Shown here piece after piece: positions 9,604 through 18,035 of a stretch of DNA of 64,000 nucleotides. Origin of the DNA: Mucilaginibacter limnophilus (GTDB lineage: Bacteria; Bacteroidota; Bacteroidia; Sphingobacteriales; Sphingobacteriaceae); assembly GCF_004005815.1 (NCBI RefSeq), contig NZ_SACK01000003.1, positions 248,001-312,000 on the forward strand, written 5' to 3'. Under the pieces are notes generated by a model. It worked only from the letters and a program-made list of their open reading frames with translations. It searched no databases and was not told where the DNA came from. The stretch's first letter is position 1. Each line of letters opens with the position of its first letter. Position numbers and translations under genes: made by a program.

Positions 9604-10492
9604 ATGCAACACTTTAAAAGCTTAGCGGAGATGCACCGTTCCAATGGCTTTCCGGCACCGAAAACCCGTTGTTCAGCGTTTATCGCTGCACCCAAACCTG
9701 CGGGCTTGGCAACCGGGCATTTACTTGGGACTTTTATATGATTGGCTTTAAAAAATTAAAATCCGGCGTTATCATGTACGGACGTACCAGGTATGACCAT
9801 GATATTGGCAGCATGATGTTTGTTAAGCCCAGGCAGATCATTGAATTCCGGAATACGCAGTTTGAAGAAGATGCGTTTATCATTTTTATTCATGAGGATT
9901 TCTTTCCGGCCATATTCTGCATAATCAATTGGAAAGATATTCCTTTTTTCATTATGAAACGGATGAGGCGCTGCATGTTTCTCCGCGGGAGGAAAAGATT
10001 ATCTGGGATCTGTTCTTTACCATTGAAGCCGAATACAAGGATAACCCGGACGAATACAGCCGCGAAATTATACTGGCACGCATTGATTCGATGCTGAAAT
10101 ATGCGCAGCGGTTTTACAAACGCCAGTTTATTAACCGCGCTGAGATTTCCGGAAAAAAAGTGTCAAGGTTTAACGAGGCACTTTCCGCATATTCTGAAAA
10201 GGGCGCACTGCTTACTTCAGGCTTACCTACAGTGACTACATTAGCCGCGCAACTCAACCTGTCGCCGCGCTACCTGAGCGATATGCTGAAACAGGAAACC
10301 GGTAAAACAGCCATCGAACTCATACACATTTACCTGATTAATGAGGCCAAAAACCGCCTGAAAGGTGAAGACCTGAATGTTTCCGAAATTGCCTATACCC
10401 TGGGTTTTGAAAACCTCCCTTATTTTTCCAGGTTGTTCAAAAAAGAAACCGGTGTTAGCCCGGTCGAGTTCCGGAAACAATTATTGAACTGA
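9604..10492 (+). pseudogene. AraC-family regulator pseudogene (two frameshifts)
   Basis: The reading starts at ATG 9604 (MQHFKSLAEMHRSNG), jumps frame near 9660-9665 (one base missing, to FSVYRCTQTCGLG), and jumps again near 9909 (one base missing, to HNQLERYSFFHYETDEALHVS). It then continues intact to 10492 with the full AraC helix-turn-helix (NLSPRYLSDMLKQETGK, then AYTLGFENLPYFSRLFKKETG). Restoring the two bases gives one colinear regulator of about 295 aa, like the intact gene at 37198. An internal start in the third segment could still produce the DNA-binding half alone. Confidence 0.85.
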
Positions 10493-10499
10493 TTGCTTA

Positions 10500-10662
10500 T
10501 CAAACCTTTTTAAACGCCACAATACTGTTATGGCCACCAAAGTCAAAAGTATTGCTCATGGTAGCTTCTATTGCACTGGCAGCGCCCAGCAAGTGTCCTG
10601 TGATCGATTTTGTAGCGCTTAGTTTAAATTGTAAACGTTTATTCTTTGCAAGCAACATTATG
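10500..10662 (-). pseudogene. fabF: Collapsed fragment of beta-ketoacyl-ACP synthase II
   Basis: On the minus strand this stretch reads the condensing-enzyme signature SATKSITGHLLGAASAIEA followed directly by MSNTFDFGGHNSIVAFKKV and a stop at 10500-10502. In intact FabF these two motifs, with the catalytic His of TGH and the C-terminal FGGHN, are separated by roughly 50-60 residues. The fragment therefore carries an internal deletion and lacks the N-terminal three quarters of the protein. It is too short to be functional and abuts the AraC pseudogene. Confidence 0.8.
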
Positions 10663-10871
10663 GCGTATGAGTTCCGATTCTAAACAGGGTTCAGACCATT
10701 ATAACAACAGTATGACTATCATAGCATATCTTAATGGCAAGAAGTGCTCCTTTGATAAAAAGTCTCCCGTGTATCCACGACAGACTTTGAAGAATTAAAA
10801 CGTACTATTGAGTAGTAACCGGAAAGTTATCAATAACGGCCCATATGCCATTAATTGTTATTTTTGAAGCA

Positions 10872-11105
10872 ATGACACTGTATGAATTTGAAGCCCTTGA
10901 CCTGACGGAAAAAGCAGAAGCAGTATGGCGCGGGACTTTCCTTGCTTACCGTGAGGCTGATGGCCGTCGTATCCAGTTGTATTCGCTGCCGGGATGCTAT
11001 GTGGAAGCCTTTTATGACCCGCAGTCGAATAAAATTACGGATTTTCGTTCATTTACCGGCAAGCAGTTGCTGGTACCTTATTTAGAACAACTTAACCTTT
11101 TTTAA
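10872..11105 (+). CDS. Small conserved hypothetical protein
   Basis: A 77-residue acidic and aromatic protein (MTLYEFEALDLTEKAEAVW to YLEQLNLF). I prefer the ATG at 10872; the frame also has an upstream ATG at 10845 that would add nine hydrophobic residues. Proteins of this kind, with a YEF-AL-E-EA-W start, a YVEAFYD centre and an FRSF-YL end, are common as unnamed small proteins in Bacteroidota. It ends one base before the DinB-like gene, so the two are probably co-transcribed. Function unknown. Confidence 0.6.
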   Translation: MTLYEFEALDLTEKAEAVWRGTFLAYREADGRRIQLYSLPGCYVEAFYDPQSNKITDFRSFTGKQLLVPYLEQLNLF

Positions 11106-11106
11106 C

Positions 11107-11553
11107 ATGTTTACGGAGACGCTGCGAACACTTTTCAGCCGGGACCTTGGAAAGCTCAAAGACGAACTAGCCTCCTATCATCATGAAGCGAACATCTGGC
11201 GGATTGACGGTAATATCCTGAATTCAGCGGGCAATCTGAGCCTGCACCTAATAGGAAATCTGAATACCTATATCGGCGCGGTACTCGGGCATACAGGCTA
11301 TGTACGTAAGCGGCCGGCGGAATTTGCATTAAAAGACGTCCCGCGGGTAGAACTGATTGCGCAGATAAAGGAGACAGCTGCGGTAGTAGACAAGGTGCTC
11401 GGTTCGCTGACCGAAAAAACTTTACTGGATGAATACCCGCAGTTGGTGAACGACGCACAGATGACAACAGAATTCTTCCTGGTGCACCTGGCTATGCACC
11501 TGAGCTACCATCTGGGACAGGTGAATTACCACAGGCGTTTACTCGACCGGTAA
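11107..11553 (+). CDS. DinB-superfamily protein
   Basis: A 148-aa four-helix-bundle protein of the DinB/YfiT type. Candidate metal-binding histidines are in SLHLIGNL and in the C-terminal HLAMHLSYHLGQVNYH. Family members are often metal-dependent thiol-transferase or stress-linked enzymes, but the substrate cannot be inferred here. It follows the small protein gene by one base. The next gene is convergent. Confidence 0.8.
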   Translation: MFTETLRTLFSRDLGKLKDELASYHHEANIWRIDGNILNSAGNLSLHLIGNLNTYIGAVLGHTGYVRKRPAEFALKDVPRVELIAQIKETAAVVDKVLGSLTEKTLLDEYPQLVNDAQMTTEFFLVHLAMHLSYHLGQVNYHRRLLDR

Positions 11554-11577
11554 TAAAAAGCTGAAATTACATAATAA

Positions 11578-11994
11578 CTAATTTATTTTTTTGCGCATCA
11601 GTTCATACGATTCCCTGATATAGACGAACAATCCCGGCCGGATATCTTCCACGGAATTCACGCGGACATGGTTCTCAAATTTTTTGCCCGAGGCCACACT
11701 TTTAATCACCGGTTTCTCCGGGCGCGCCGCCGCAGAATAGAACTTAATGTCCAGCCATTTCTTCATCGGCCGGATGATCAGGAAGCCAACCCGGCGAGTA
11801 AACACAATACAATTGGGTGTCACGCCCACCAGGACTTTTTCCCAATCGGCGACTTCCGCAAGTATCTTATCGAACGCCAGCATCAGTTCAGGCGAGCGGC
11901 CCTCGAACAAACTGTCGAGGCTTACCCGGGCGCAATAATGCCGGTAGTCCTTCCAGGGTAATTCACGGTCACACTTCGGACAGGTCCAGCTCAT
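11578..11994 (-). CDS. DUF5655 domain protein with zinc-ribbon-like N-terminus
   Basis: A 138-aa protein beginning with SWTCPKCDRELPWKDYRHYC, a compact Cys/His cluster (CPKC and HYC) likely to bind zinc. The rest (LFEGRSPELMLAFDKILAEV to YIRESYELMRKKI) matches the DUF5655 pattern. Its start overlaps the end of the upstream 2H phosphoesterase gene by 26 bp, which suggests translational coupling. Function unknown. Confidence 0.7.
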   Translation of the reverse strand: MSWTCPKCDRELPWKDYRHYCARVSLDSLFEGRSPELMLAFDKILAEVADWEKVLVGVTPNCIVFTRRVGFLIIRPMKKWLDIKFYSAAARPEKPVIKSVASGKKFENHVRVNSVEDIRPGLFVYIRESYELMRKKIN

Positions 11995-12502
11995 CCTTCA
12001 ATTCATTAAATTTATAAAAACCAGTATGCTTCCACGGTCCGCCCAGATACTCCCACAAATCCATGCCGGTAGCAGCCACGGTAAACGGCCGGAAACTTTG
12101 GCTCAATTCTGCCAGTAAAGCTTTTGATACCTCAGGCGACACTTTGTTCTGTACCGTAATGTACGGTCTGAACGGATACCGGTCCTGCGCAATCAACGCC
12201 GCCCGGAAGCGGGCACTTAATTCCCGATGTAATGCAAACAGCCTGTCGCATTGAAGCACATAGGCGACCCCCACACCCAGGTGCCTCAAGCAGGTCACCT
12301 GCAATTCAAAAGCTTTTTGACGCAATTCCTCCAAATATTGCCGCGTCGCTGCTTCTTCGGGCAACTGGTGAAATAAGGTCAGATGCGCTTCCAGGTGGTT
12401 GCGCTCCCGGGGGAAATAACGTTGACGCAGACCACCGAAGAAAGCCTGGCTTTCCGCATCCAGCCGCAAAGTTAATATCAATGGCTTTTGTTTCATCTGC
12501 AT
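11969..12502 (-). CDS. 2'-5' RNA ligase-like 2H phosphoesterase, one catalytic His replaced
   Basis: The 177-aa protein has the two-lobed 2H fold pattern. The first motif is HLTL (EAHLTLFH). At the second motif the sequence is RPYITVQNK, where family members normally have His-x-Thr/Ser (PHITVQ). The second catalytic His is thus Tyr. Active 2H enzymes hydrolyse or ligate 2',3'-cyclic or 2'-5' phosphodiester bonds and need both His residues, so this copy may be inactive or altered. It overlaps the DUF5655 gene by 26 bp and lies 47 bp from the DUF4385 gene. Confidence 0.72.
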   Translation of the reverse strand: MQMKQKPLILTLRLDAESQAFFGGLRQRYFPRERNHLEAHLTLFHQLPEEAATRQYLEELRQKAFELQVTCLRHLGVGVAYVLQCDRLFALHRELSARFRAALIAQDRYPFRPYITVQNKVSPEVSKALLAELSQSFRPFTVAATGMDLWEYLGGPWKHTGFYKFNELKDELDLSEV

Positions 12503-12549
12503 TTGTCTGCTGCGCCGGGAGAAAAAGTCCTTCAGGCAGGTTTGGCTTT

Positions 12550-13029
12550 TTAACCTTTTGCATGTTTCCAGTCACTTTTCATTGCTGAATATACGAGGTT
12601 TGCCTCAGCTTCCTTCCATTTTTCATAAAAGACCAAAGCCGCTTCGGCTTTTCCCGGGTCTCCCGTTCCACGCTCCAATAAAGCATAATCCCGTTCAGCA
12701 TCATATTTTCTGCCGCCCTTATAATTGGCGTAGCGCCGGGCCCGCGTGTAGCCCATCTGTAAGTACTTCCGCGACATATCGGCACCTACAAAATCCCCGG
12801 CCGCTAAATACTTTTCAAACAATTCAAATATCTTTTCGCTGCTTTCTTCCGCAATCATTTTTGTCCGGAACCGCCAATACTGTCCAATCTCGCTTTTGTA
12901 CGGCTCACAGATCAGCACCCCTTGCTCACCTTTACCCACCCGGTACAATTCCGGCTGCTGCCGGTAATCGATCTCCGGTTTCCAGGCATACGATCTTTTA
13001 TCAAAATTAAGGTAATTTGGCTGTGCCAT
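12550..13029 (-). CDS. DUF4385 domain protein
   Basis: A 159-aa soluble protein with the DUF4385 pattern: NFDKRSYAWKPEIDYR, LICEPYKSEIGQYWRF, then DFVGADMSRKYLQMGYTRARRYANYKGGRKY. No signal peptide or membrane segment is seen. It is the first gene of a three-gene minus-strand cluster with the 2H and DUF5655 genes. The role is unknown; the dense Arg/Lys/Tyr C-terminal motif could suit nucleic-acid binding, which is speculation. Confidence 0.75.
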   Translation of the reverse strand: MAQPNYLNFDKRSYAWKPEIDYRQQPELYRVGKGEQGVLICEPYKSEIGQYWRFRTKMIAEESSEKIFELFEKYLAAGDFVGADMSRKYLQMGYTRARRYANYKGGRKYDAERDYALLERGTGDPGKAEAALVFYEKWKEAEANLVYSAMKSDWKHAKG

Positions 13030-13191
13030 CTTTTGCAGAACAACCTAACCGAATGAATGTTAGTGACAGCTTGCCATAATTTGCTGTAATGATCACTATT
13101 AATAAGTAGAACGCACTTACAATGGCGGCAGCGCTCATTCGGGGTTAACAGGAATGGTCACATTCGGGCCAGTTGTAATCCTAAAACATAA

Positions 13192-13222
13192 AAATGCCCT
13201 TATATCATTCATAAGGGCATTT
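13192..13222. terminator. Terminator at the 3' end of the GH183/GH172 operon
   Basis: The arms AAATGCCCTTAT (13192-13203) and ATAAGGGCATTT (13211-13222) form a perfect 12-bp stem with a 7-nt loop and A/T flanks. It lies 36 bp downstream of the GH183 stop codon on the minus strand. Confidence 0.8.
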
Positions 13223-13258
13223 GATTAAAATTGACAGGTAATTTGTCAGCAATTGTGC

Positions 13259-14863
13259 TTACAATGGCTCCATCGTTACATTATCAATCGTAACATCAAC
13301 ACCTGGAGCACCAAAAAGCACTGCCCTCACGTCCACACTCGTGTTGTTTCCGGTGGTAACATTCCGGGATATTTTTTGCCAGTTCGTGTTTAAACTTGGC
13401 GCATAATCATCGAAAGTACCATCTGCCCGCCTTATGCCGAAATACATGCCGGTAACAGTAGTACTGGCTTTAGCCATGGCCGTAACTTTGTACGTCGTAT
13501 TCTTTTTTACCGCAATGGTTTGCACTGCCACCTCAACAGGACTGGACGTACTGTTGGCAAGTTTGCAGCCGGTAGGGCTGTTATAACCTGCGGCACTTAC
13601 TGAGTTTGGTACTTTCCATTGCGTTTGATAGCCAATTGCCTCGGAAGGAAACTCTTCAAAGTCTCCCTCGGAAACCATGTTAAACCGCTTTTGCCCGATC
13701 TTTGTATGATACATGAAAACCGACCATTTCGGGTTGGTATGGGAAACTACAAAGTATAGGTCATCGCCGCCCATAGACCAAGGATGGAAATACGCTGCAT
13801 ATGACCAATTCGTTTGACCGTTTATAACATTTTCGGCAATGACTTTTTCTTCAGACCATGGACCGGTTACGTCCTTCGCATCACGAAAAACAATTGCACG
13901 GCGTGGAATGGAAAGATACATCATAAAATAACGTTTATAGCGGGTGCTGTACGCTACGGAAAATTCGGATGTTTCATTTGGTGTTACCGGGCGTGCATCT
14001 GCCTCGTTAGCGCTCCAATCTGTGGTGCTGGTACTCGAACTATTGCCGTTGCCGGTATAATAACGGTAAGATGATTTCACCAATACATCTGACTGAAGGA
14101 CACGTGCCAGATAAACTTTACCATGACGACCATGCTGCGTACCGAACATGTACAAATAGTTCGCATCTTTCAGGTAGGCCGCCTGAGCAAAATTACTTGT
14201 AGCCGCCCACTTGGTGCCTGATTTGATCCAGTTCTGCCCGTAATCGTCAGAATAAGCTATTTCGCCATAACTCAATGTCCATTCATCGTTATCGTTAGGT
14301 GTCCCGGATGGCTCGTTCCAATCGTTAAGTACCGCCATGTAATGGATATACATCCTGCCGTCAATGCTAATCGCAGCGGTCGGTATCTTTGTTGTTTCAC
14401 CCGGGTCAACATCAATCAATTCCTGGATTCCACTACCCTGGGCGACAAAACTGGAGTAGGTCATACCGTCCCTCAAGTCACGGTCACTGGAAAAGGCCAT
14501 CGCGTTTGACTTCCAGTCGAGCCGGTTATTGCCGTCACTTGTCCGGAAGTTATCGCCGAATACGGAAGCGATTTCATGGTTGTCGGTTTCAAACATAATG
14601 TTCATGTCTGTCTCGCTAAGTCCCCAGGTAGTGTTCGTATTACCATTTGGTAAAAACAATCCTTCACCCGTAATAGGCACCCCTAATTGTCTCGCGATAA
14701 TTGTGGTGGTTCCTGTTGGCGATACCGACATAGTATCGTGTACATCAATAGGTGCAAGACTTGGACTTAGCCCGTGCGCTATCTTGTCTACGGGTGTAAA
14801 CTCTTTTCTACAGCGATAGGCCAGGCCTATCGCTGCAATGGCAGCAATTAATTTGGTTCTCAT
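13259..14863 (-). CDS. GH183-type (DUF4185) secreted hydrolase with C-terminal binding module
   Basis: This 534-aa protein starts with a signal-like segment (MRTKLIAAIAAIGLAYRC, possibly a weak lipobox). Residues about 60-385 match DUF4185: GLSETDMNIMFETDN, FGDNFRTSDG and LDWKSNAMAFSSDRDL, followed by blade-like repeats. DUF4185 enzymes are now classed as GH183, endo-D-arabinanases acting on mycobacterial-type arabinan (established for characterised members). Residues about 395-534 resemble a CBM4/9-like jelly roll (QTIAVKKNTTYKVTAMAKAS). It is the last gene of the operon, 37 bp behind its paralogue. Substrate is inference: D-arabinofuranan or a related D-fructofuranoside. Confidence 0.82.
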   Translation of the reverse strand: MRTKLIAAIAAIGLAYRCRKEFTPVDKIAHGLSPSLAPIDVHDTMSVSPTGTTTIIARQLGVPITGEGLFLPNGNTNTTWGLSETDMNIMFETDNHEIASVFGDNFRTSDGNNRLDWKSNAMAFSSDRDLRDGMTYSSFVAQGSGIQELIDVDPGETTKIPTAAISIDGRMYIHYMAVLNDWNEPSGTPNDNDEWTLSYGEIAYSDDYGQNWIKSGTKWAATSNFAQAAYLKDANYLYMFGTQHGRHGKVYLARVLQSDVLVKSSYRYYTGNGNSSSTSTTDWSANEADARPVTPNETSEFSVAYSTRYKRYFMMYLSIPRRAIVFRDAKDVTGPWSEEKVIAENVINGQTNWSYAAYFHPWSMGGDDLYFVVSHTNPKWSVFMYHTKIGQKRFNMVSEGDFEEFPSEAIGYQTQWKVPNSVSAAGYNSPTGCKLANSTSSPVEVAVQTIAVKKNTTYKVTAMAKASTTVTGMYFGIRRADGTFDDYAPSLNTNWQKISRNVTTGNNTSVDVRAVLFGAPGVDVTIDNVTMEPL

Positions 14864-14900
14864 AATTTTTAAATGATTGGGTTTAAATTAGCGGATTAGT

Positions 14901-16454
14901 TTATGGATATGGTGTGAGTTTAATATCATCTATAATTGTTGACGCGTCCTTTTCTCCCCAAAAGCCGAAAAATACATTTACCGTGTTGTTGTTTCCCGAG
15001 TTGAAGGTCATCGATATTTTTGTCCAACCGGTATTGAGTGCCGGATTAAAATCTTTAATGGTTCCGTCTTCCCTTCTGACGCCGAAATATGCATTTTTGA
15101 AATGGTCGCCCGATGCCTTTGCCCACCCTGTAAGTGTATATTTTGTATTAGGTTTTACAGCTACTGTTTGCAGAGCCGCATCTTTAAAAACACCTGTTTC
15201 CGGATTGTCGAGTTTACATGCGACCTTACCGCTTCTGCTGTCCGCCGTCGCTGTTGATCCCGGTAAATACCAGGGAGACCGGAAGCTGATGTTATTGTCG
15301 GGGTAATCTTCAAATCCACCCTCCCCGATCAAATTAAACCCGGCAGGATCCTGGCTTATACCGGCTTTAACTAAAAACATATTCCAGATGGGTGCAGCAT
15401 GGGATATGATAAAGTAGATATCTTTTGTGTTAGCGGAATACGGATGGAAGTACGGCGCGTATAAAGCGTTGCCATCTTCAGGCATAATTATTTTCTCGCC
15501 TGACCATTCGCCGGTAATACCTTCGGCATCCCTGAAAACGATGGCCCGCCTGCCTACAGATAGATAAACCATAAAATATCGTTTATAATAACTGCTGTAG
15601 ATAACAGACATCTCTGCCGTGGTACCGACTGTTATGGCTTTTGCCCCGGTTTCTGCTTTTACCCAAGTACTTCCGTTCCAATACTCATAAGCCGGCTTGT
15701 TTAAAATCTCAGCTTCATCAACCCGGGAAAGAAATACGTTTCCATACCTGCCTGCAGGTGTGCCAAACATATACACTTTGCCGTCTTTTTTTAAATAGGC
15801 GGTTTGGGCGAAATTCCCTTTTCCATCCCATTGTACGCCTGATTTTGTCCAGTTTTTACCGAAATCATCCGAGTATATAAGTTCGCTCTTATTTAAAAGC
15901 CACTGGTCGTTATCCCCGTTAAGCGCCCACTGATGCACACTCATGTAATTGATAAACTGCCGTTTATTAACGGCAATACCCCCGGTGGGTATACAGGTAA
16001 CTTCATAATCGGCTGCATGTTTATCCTGTCCTTTTTTTTGCCCGGATATAACCAGTTCTTTTACTTTTCCGCTATCGGTTATGAACTTTGTAATCGTTAA
16101 TCCATCGGCCAGGTTTTTATCGGCAGAAATAGCTGCCGCGTTCGATTTCCAGTTACTTTGCTTTTCCCCGAAGTTATCGCCAAACGCCATCATCACAGCG
16201 CCTGTTCCAGTTTCCCACATAATCCCTATATCGGTGGTAAAAATGCCATAGTCGCGAAACGTATTATTAGGATTGAAAAGTTTGTCTTCTGCGCCTGCTA
16301 CTCCGCTTACACGCGCCACGGTTTTAACATTTACAGGCAGCGCTGCGGTAATCGTATCGCCTTGCTGTTGCGCAGGTGCTTTCGCACCCGCCGTTCCATA
16401 CATAACGAATATGAATATTACAGCAATAAGCGTTTGCATTAACGGGTTTTTCAT
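14901..16454 (-). CDS. GH183-type (DUF4185) secreted hydrolase, second paralogue
   Basis: I place the start at ATG 16454, which gives a good signal peptide (MKNPLMQTLIAVIFIFVMYG) and leaves 10 bp to the SusD stop; an upstream in-frame start would overlap SusD. The 517-aa product has the DUF4185 core (FTTDIGIMWETGTGAVMMAF, GDNFGEKQSNWKSNAAAIS) and a C-terminal jelly-roll-like module (ALQTVAVKPNTKYTLTGWAK). It shares domain order with the downstream gene but is clearly diverged, so the two may cut different linkages or chain positions. In contrast to its neighbour, no lipobox Cys is evident. Confidence 0.82.
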   Translation of the reverse strand: MKNPLMQTLIAVIFIFVMYGTAGAKAPAQQQGDTITAALPVNVKTVARVSGVAGAEDKLFNPNNTFRDYGIFTTDIGIMWETGTGAVMMAFGDNFGEKQSNWKSNAAAISADKNLADGLTITKFITDSGKVKELVISGQKKGQDKHAADYEVTCIPTGGIAVNKRQFINYMSVHQWALNGDNDQWLLNKSELIYSDDFGKNWTKSGVQWDGKGNFAQTAYLKKDGKVYMFGTPAGRYGNVFLSRVDEAEILNKPAYEYWNGSTWVKAETGAKAITVGTTAEMSVIYSSYYKRYFMVYLSVGRRAIVFRDAEGITGEWSGEKIIMPEDGNALYAPYFHPYSANTKDIYFIISHAAPIWNMFLVKAGISQDPAGFNLIGEGGFEDYPDNNISFRSPWYLPGSTATADSRSGKVACKLDNPETGVFKDAALQTVAVKPNTKYTLTGWAKASGDHFKNAYFGVRREDGTIKDFNPALNTGWTKISMTFNSGNNNTVNVFFGFWGEKDASTIIDDIKLTPYP

Positions 16455-16464
16455 ATTTTCAACT

Positions 16465-18027
16465 TTAGTATCCCGGATTTTGCACAAGTTTATTGTTGGC
16501 TTGAAGCTGTGTCTGGGGTATAGGATAAATATTCAGATTATCGTCATTAGTAGGTATGAAAAAGCTCCAGGTGCCTTTGTTAAATAAACCCCATCTTAAT
16601 AACTGCTCCCTTCGTAACATCTCGCCCGCGAATTCGCGGCCCAGTTCGTTCAGAAACACTCCGTCAGGTACTGAAACCCCATCAACCACTGCATTGGCAG
16701 ATAATTGCGCCGCAGTAATTATTTTAACCGCATCAGGCACGCTGGCATCAAAACTTCTGGCACGTACTTGGTTCACAATTTCGGCAGCACCCTGGTAATC
16801 GCCTTTTCGCAACAGGCATTCGGCCTTCATCATCAGTGTTTCGCCATACCGGAAAGCAACCCAATCCTGATCTGTTTCCGTTTTCTGGCCGATTTTAATC
16901 TCATATTTAGAAAAACGATAACCGTCAAATTCACCCGCCGATGTAAAGCTTGAAATGTTCTTTGTATATATCAGCGGCGTGCTGCCATCAGTTGACATGA
17001 TCGGCGCTCCCGTAGATAAATTATATTGCTGGCCCTGAGCAAAGTTATTCGCACGGCGTTTGTCACTTTCATCATAGGTGTCGACAAAAGAAGGGCCGGC
17101 GCGTAAACCGTTAAAACCCGGAGATGAAGCGTTAAATGAAGGCCCGTTCAAACCATGACGTGTTTGAATATAACAAGGCCAGCAGATAGGCACTCCGTTC
17201 TTTTCATCATTTGGGAATGCCAGAATTACTTCCGGAGATGTCGAATTACTCAGGCTGAATACATGCGCATAACTGGCGTCGAGCGAGTATTTACCCGAGG
17301 CAATAATATCATTACACTGTATCAGGCAACTGTCGGTTTTGTCAACACCAATCCAGGCCTGCGAATTTTGATAGGCTTTGGCAAGCAGGTGTTTAGCAGA
17401 CCATTTATTGAACCTGCCAAAATTGGGCGCATCGCTTAAATTATCCATATTGGCCCTTAAATCGGTAACGATGAAATTCAACACCTGCGCCCTTGTATTG
17501 GTAGCAGGAAGATAGTTTTCAGGCTGATCAAATTTATCAACTATAGGAACGTTGCCATACAGTGAGCATAGCTGATAATAGTAATAAGCGCGCGCCACCT
17601 TAATTTCTGATACAATCTTTTCATCATCGGCAGTAAGACCGCCATTGCTTTGTATTTGGTAGATAACACGGTTACAAGTGCTGACGCCATAATACAGCGC
17701 ATTCCATATACTCTCCATATGCGGGTCATAGGCTGTCCACGTATGTTGATGCAGACGTTGCCATTTGCCGCCGTCATACCAGCCACCGTCGGCATTGGTT
17801 GGCGTAACCCAGGCATCGGTTGATTGTTCGGACATGTCCCAAAGACTTTGGTATTCAAGCAGCCACCGATATTGGCCGTAAATAGGCGCCAACTGATAAA
17901 CCAGGTCTTTACCCGACAGTTTATCTGGCGTAATGGTACTGTACACTTTTTCGTCAAGCTTGGTACAAGAAATACTGGTAAACAGCGTACCTGCAAGCAA
18001 TAGTATATTAAATATTTTTTTCATCAT
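16465..18027 (-). CDS. susD: SusD-like outer-membrane glycan-binding lipoprotein
   Basis: The 520-aa protein has a lipoprotein signal (TSISC, Cys21) and a SusD/RagB layout. The N-terminal helical region includes NALYYGVSTCNRVIYQI and RAYYYYQLCSLYGNVPIV. The C-terminal part has AFRYGETLMMKAECLLRKGDYQGAAEIVNQVRARSF and a LLRWGLFNKG segment. SusD proteins cap the SusC transporter at the cell surface and capture oligosaccharides. It lies 8 bp downstream of SusC and 10 bp upstream of a GH183 gene. A second ATG at 18024 is equally possible as start. Confidence 0.95.
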   Translation of the reverse strand: MMKKIFNILLLAGTLFTSISCTKLDEKVYSTITPDKLSGKDLVYQLAPIYGQYRWLLEYQSLWDMSEQSTDAWVTPTNADGGWYDGGKWQRLHQHTWTAYDPHMESIWNALYYGVSTCNRVIYQIQSNGGLTADDEKIVSEIKVARAYYYYQLCSLYGNVPIVDKFDQPENYLPATNTRAQVLNFIVTDLRANMDNLSDAPNFGRFNKWSAKHLLAKAYQNSQAWIGVDKTDSCLIQCNDIIASGKYSLDASYAHVFSLSNSTSPEVILAFPNDEKNGVPICWPCYIQTRHGLNGPSFNASSPGFNGLRAGPSFVDTYDESDKRRANNFAQGQQYNLSTGAPIMSTDGSTPLIYTKNISSFTSAGEFDGYRFSKYEIKIGQKTETDQDWVAFRYGETLMMKAECLLRKGDYQGAAEIVNQVRARSFDASVPDAVKIITAAQLSANAVVDGVSVPDGVFLNELGREFAGEMLRREQLLRWGLFNKGTWSFFIPTNDDNLNIYPIPQTQLQANNKLVQNPGY

Positions 18028-18035
18028 GATCTGTA

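Noticed and set aside
10712..10777. Short frame of 21 codons between the fabF remnant and the small hypothetical gene
   Set aside because: Too short, with no motif and no homologue I can name.
12558..13010. 150-codon plus-strand frame opposite the DUF4385 gene
   Set aside because: The DUF4385 protein on the minus strand has clear conserved motifs, while the opposing translation is low in structure and has no family pattern.
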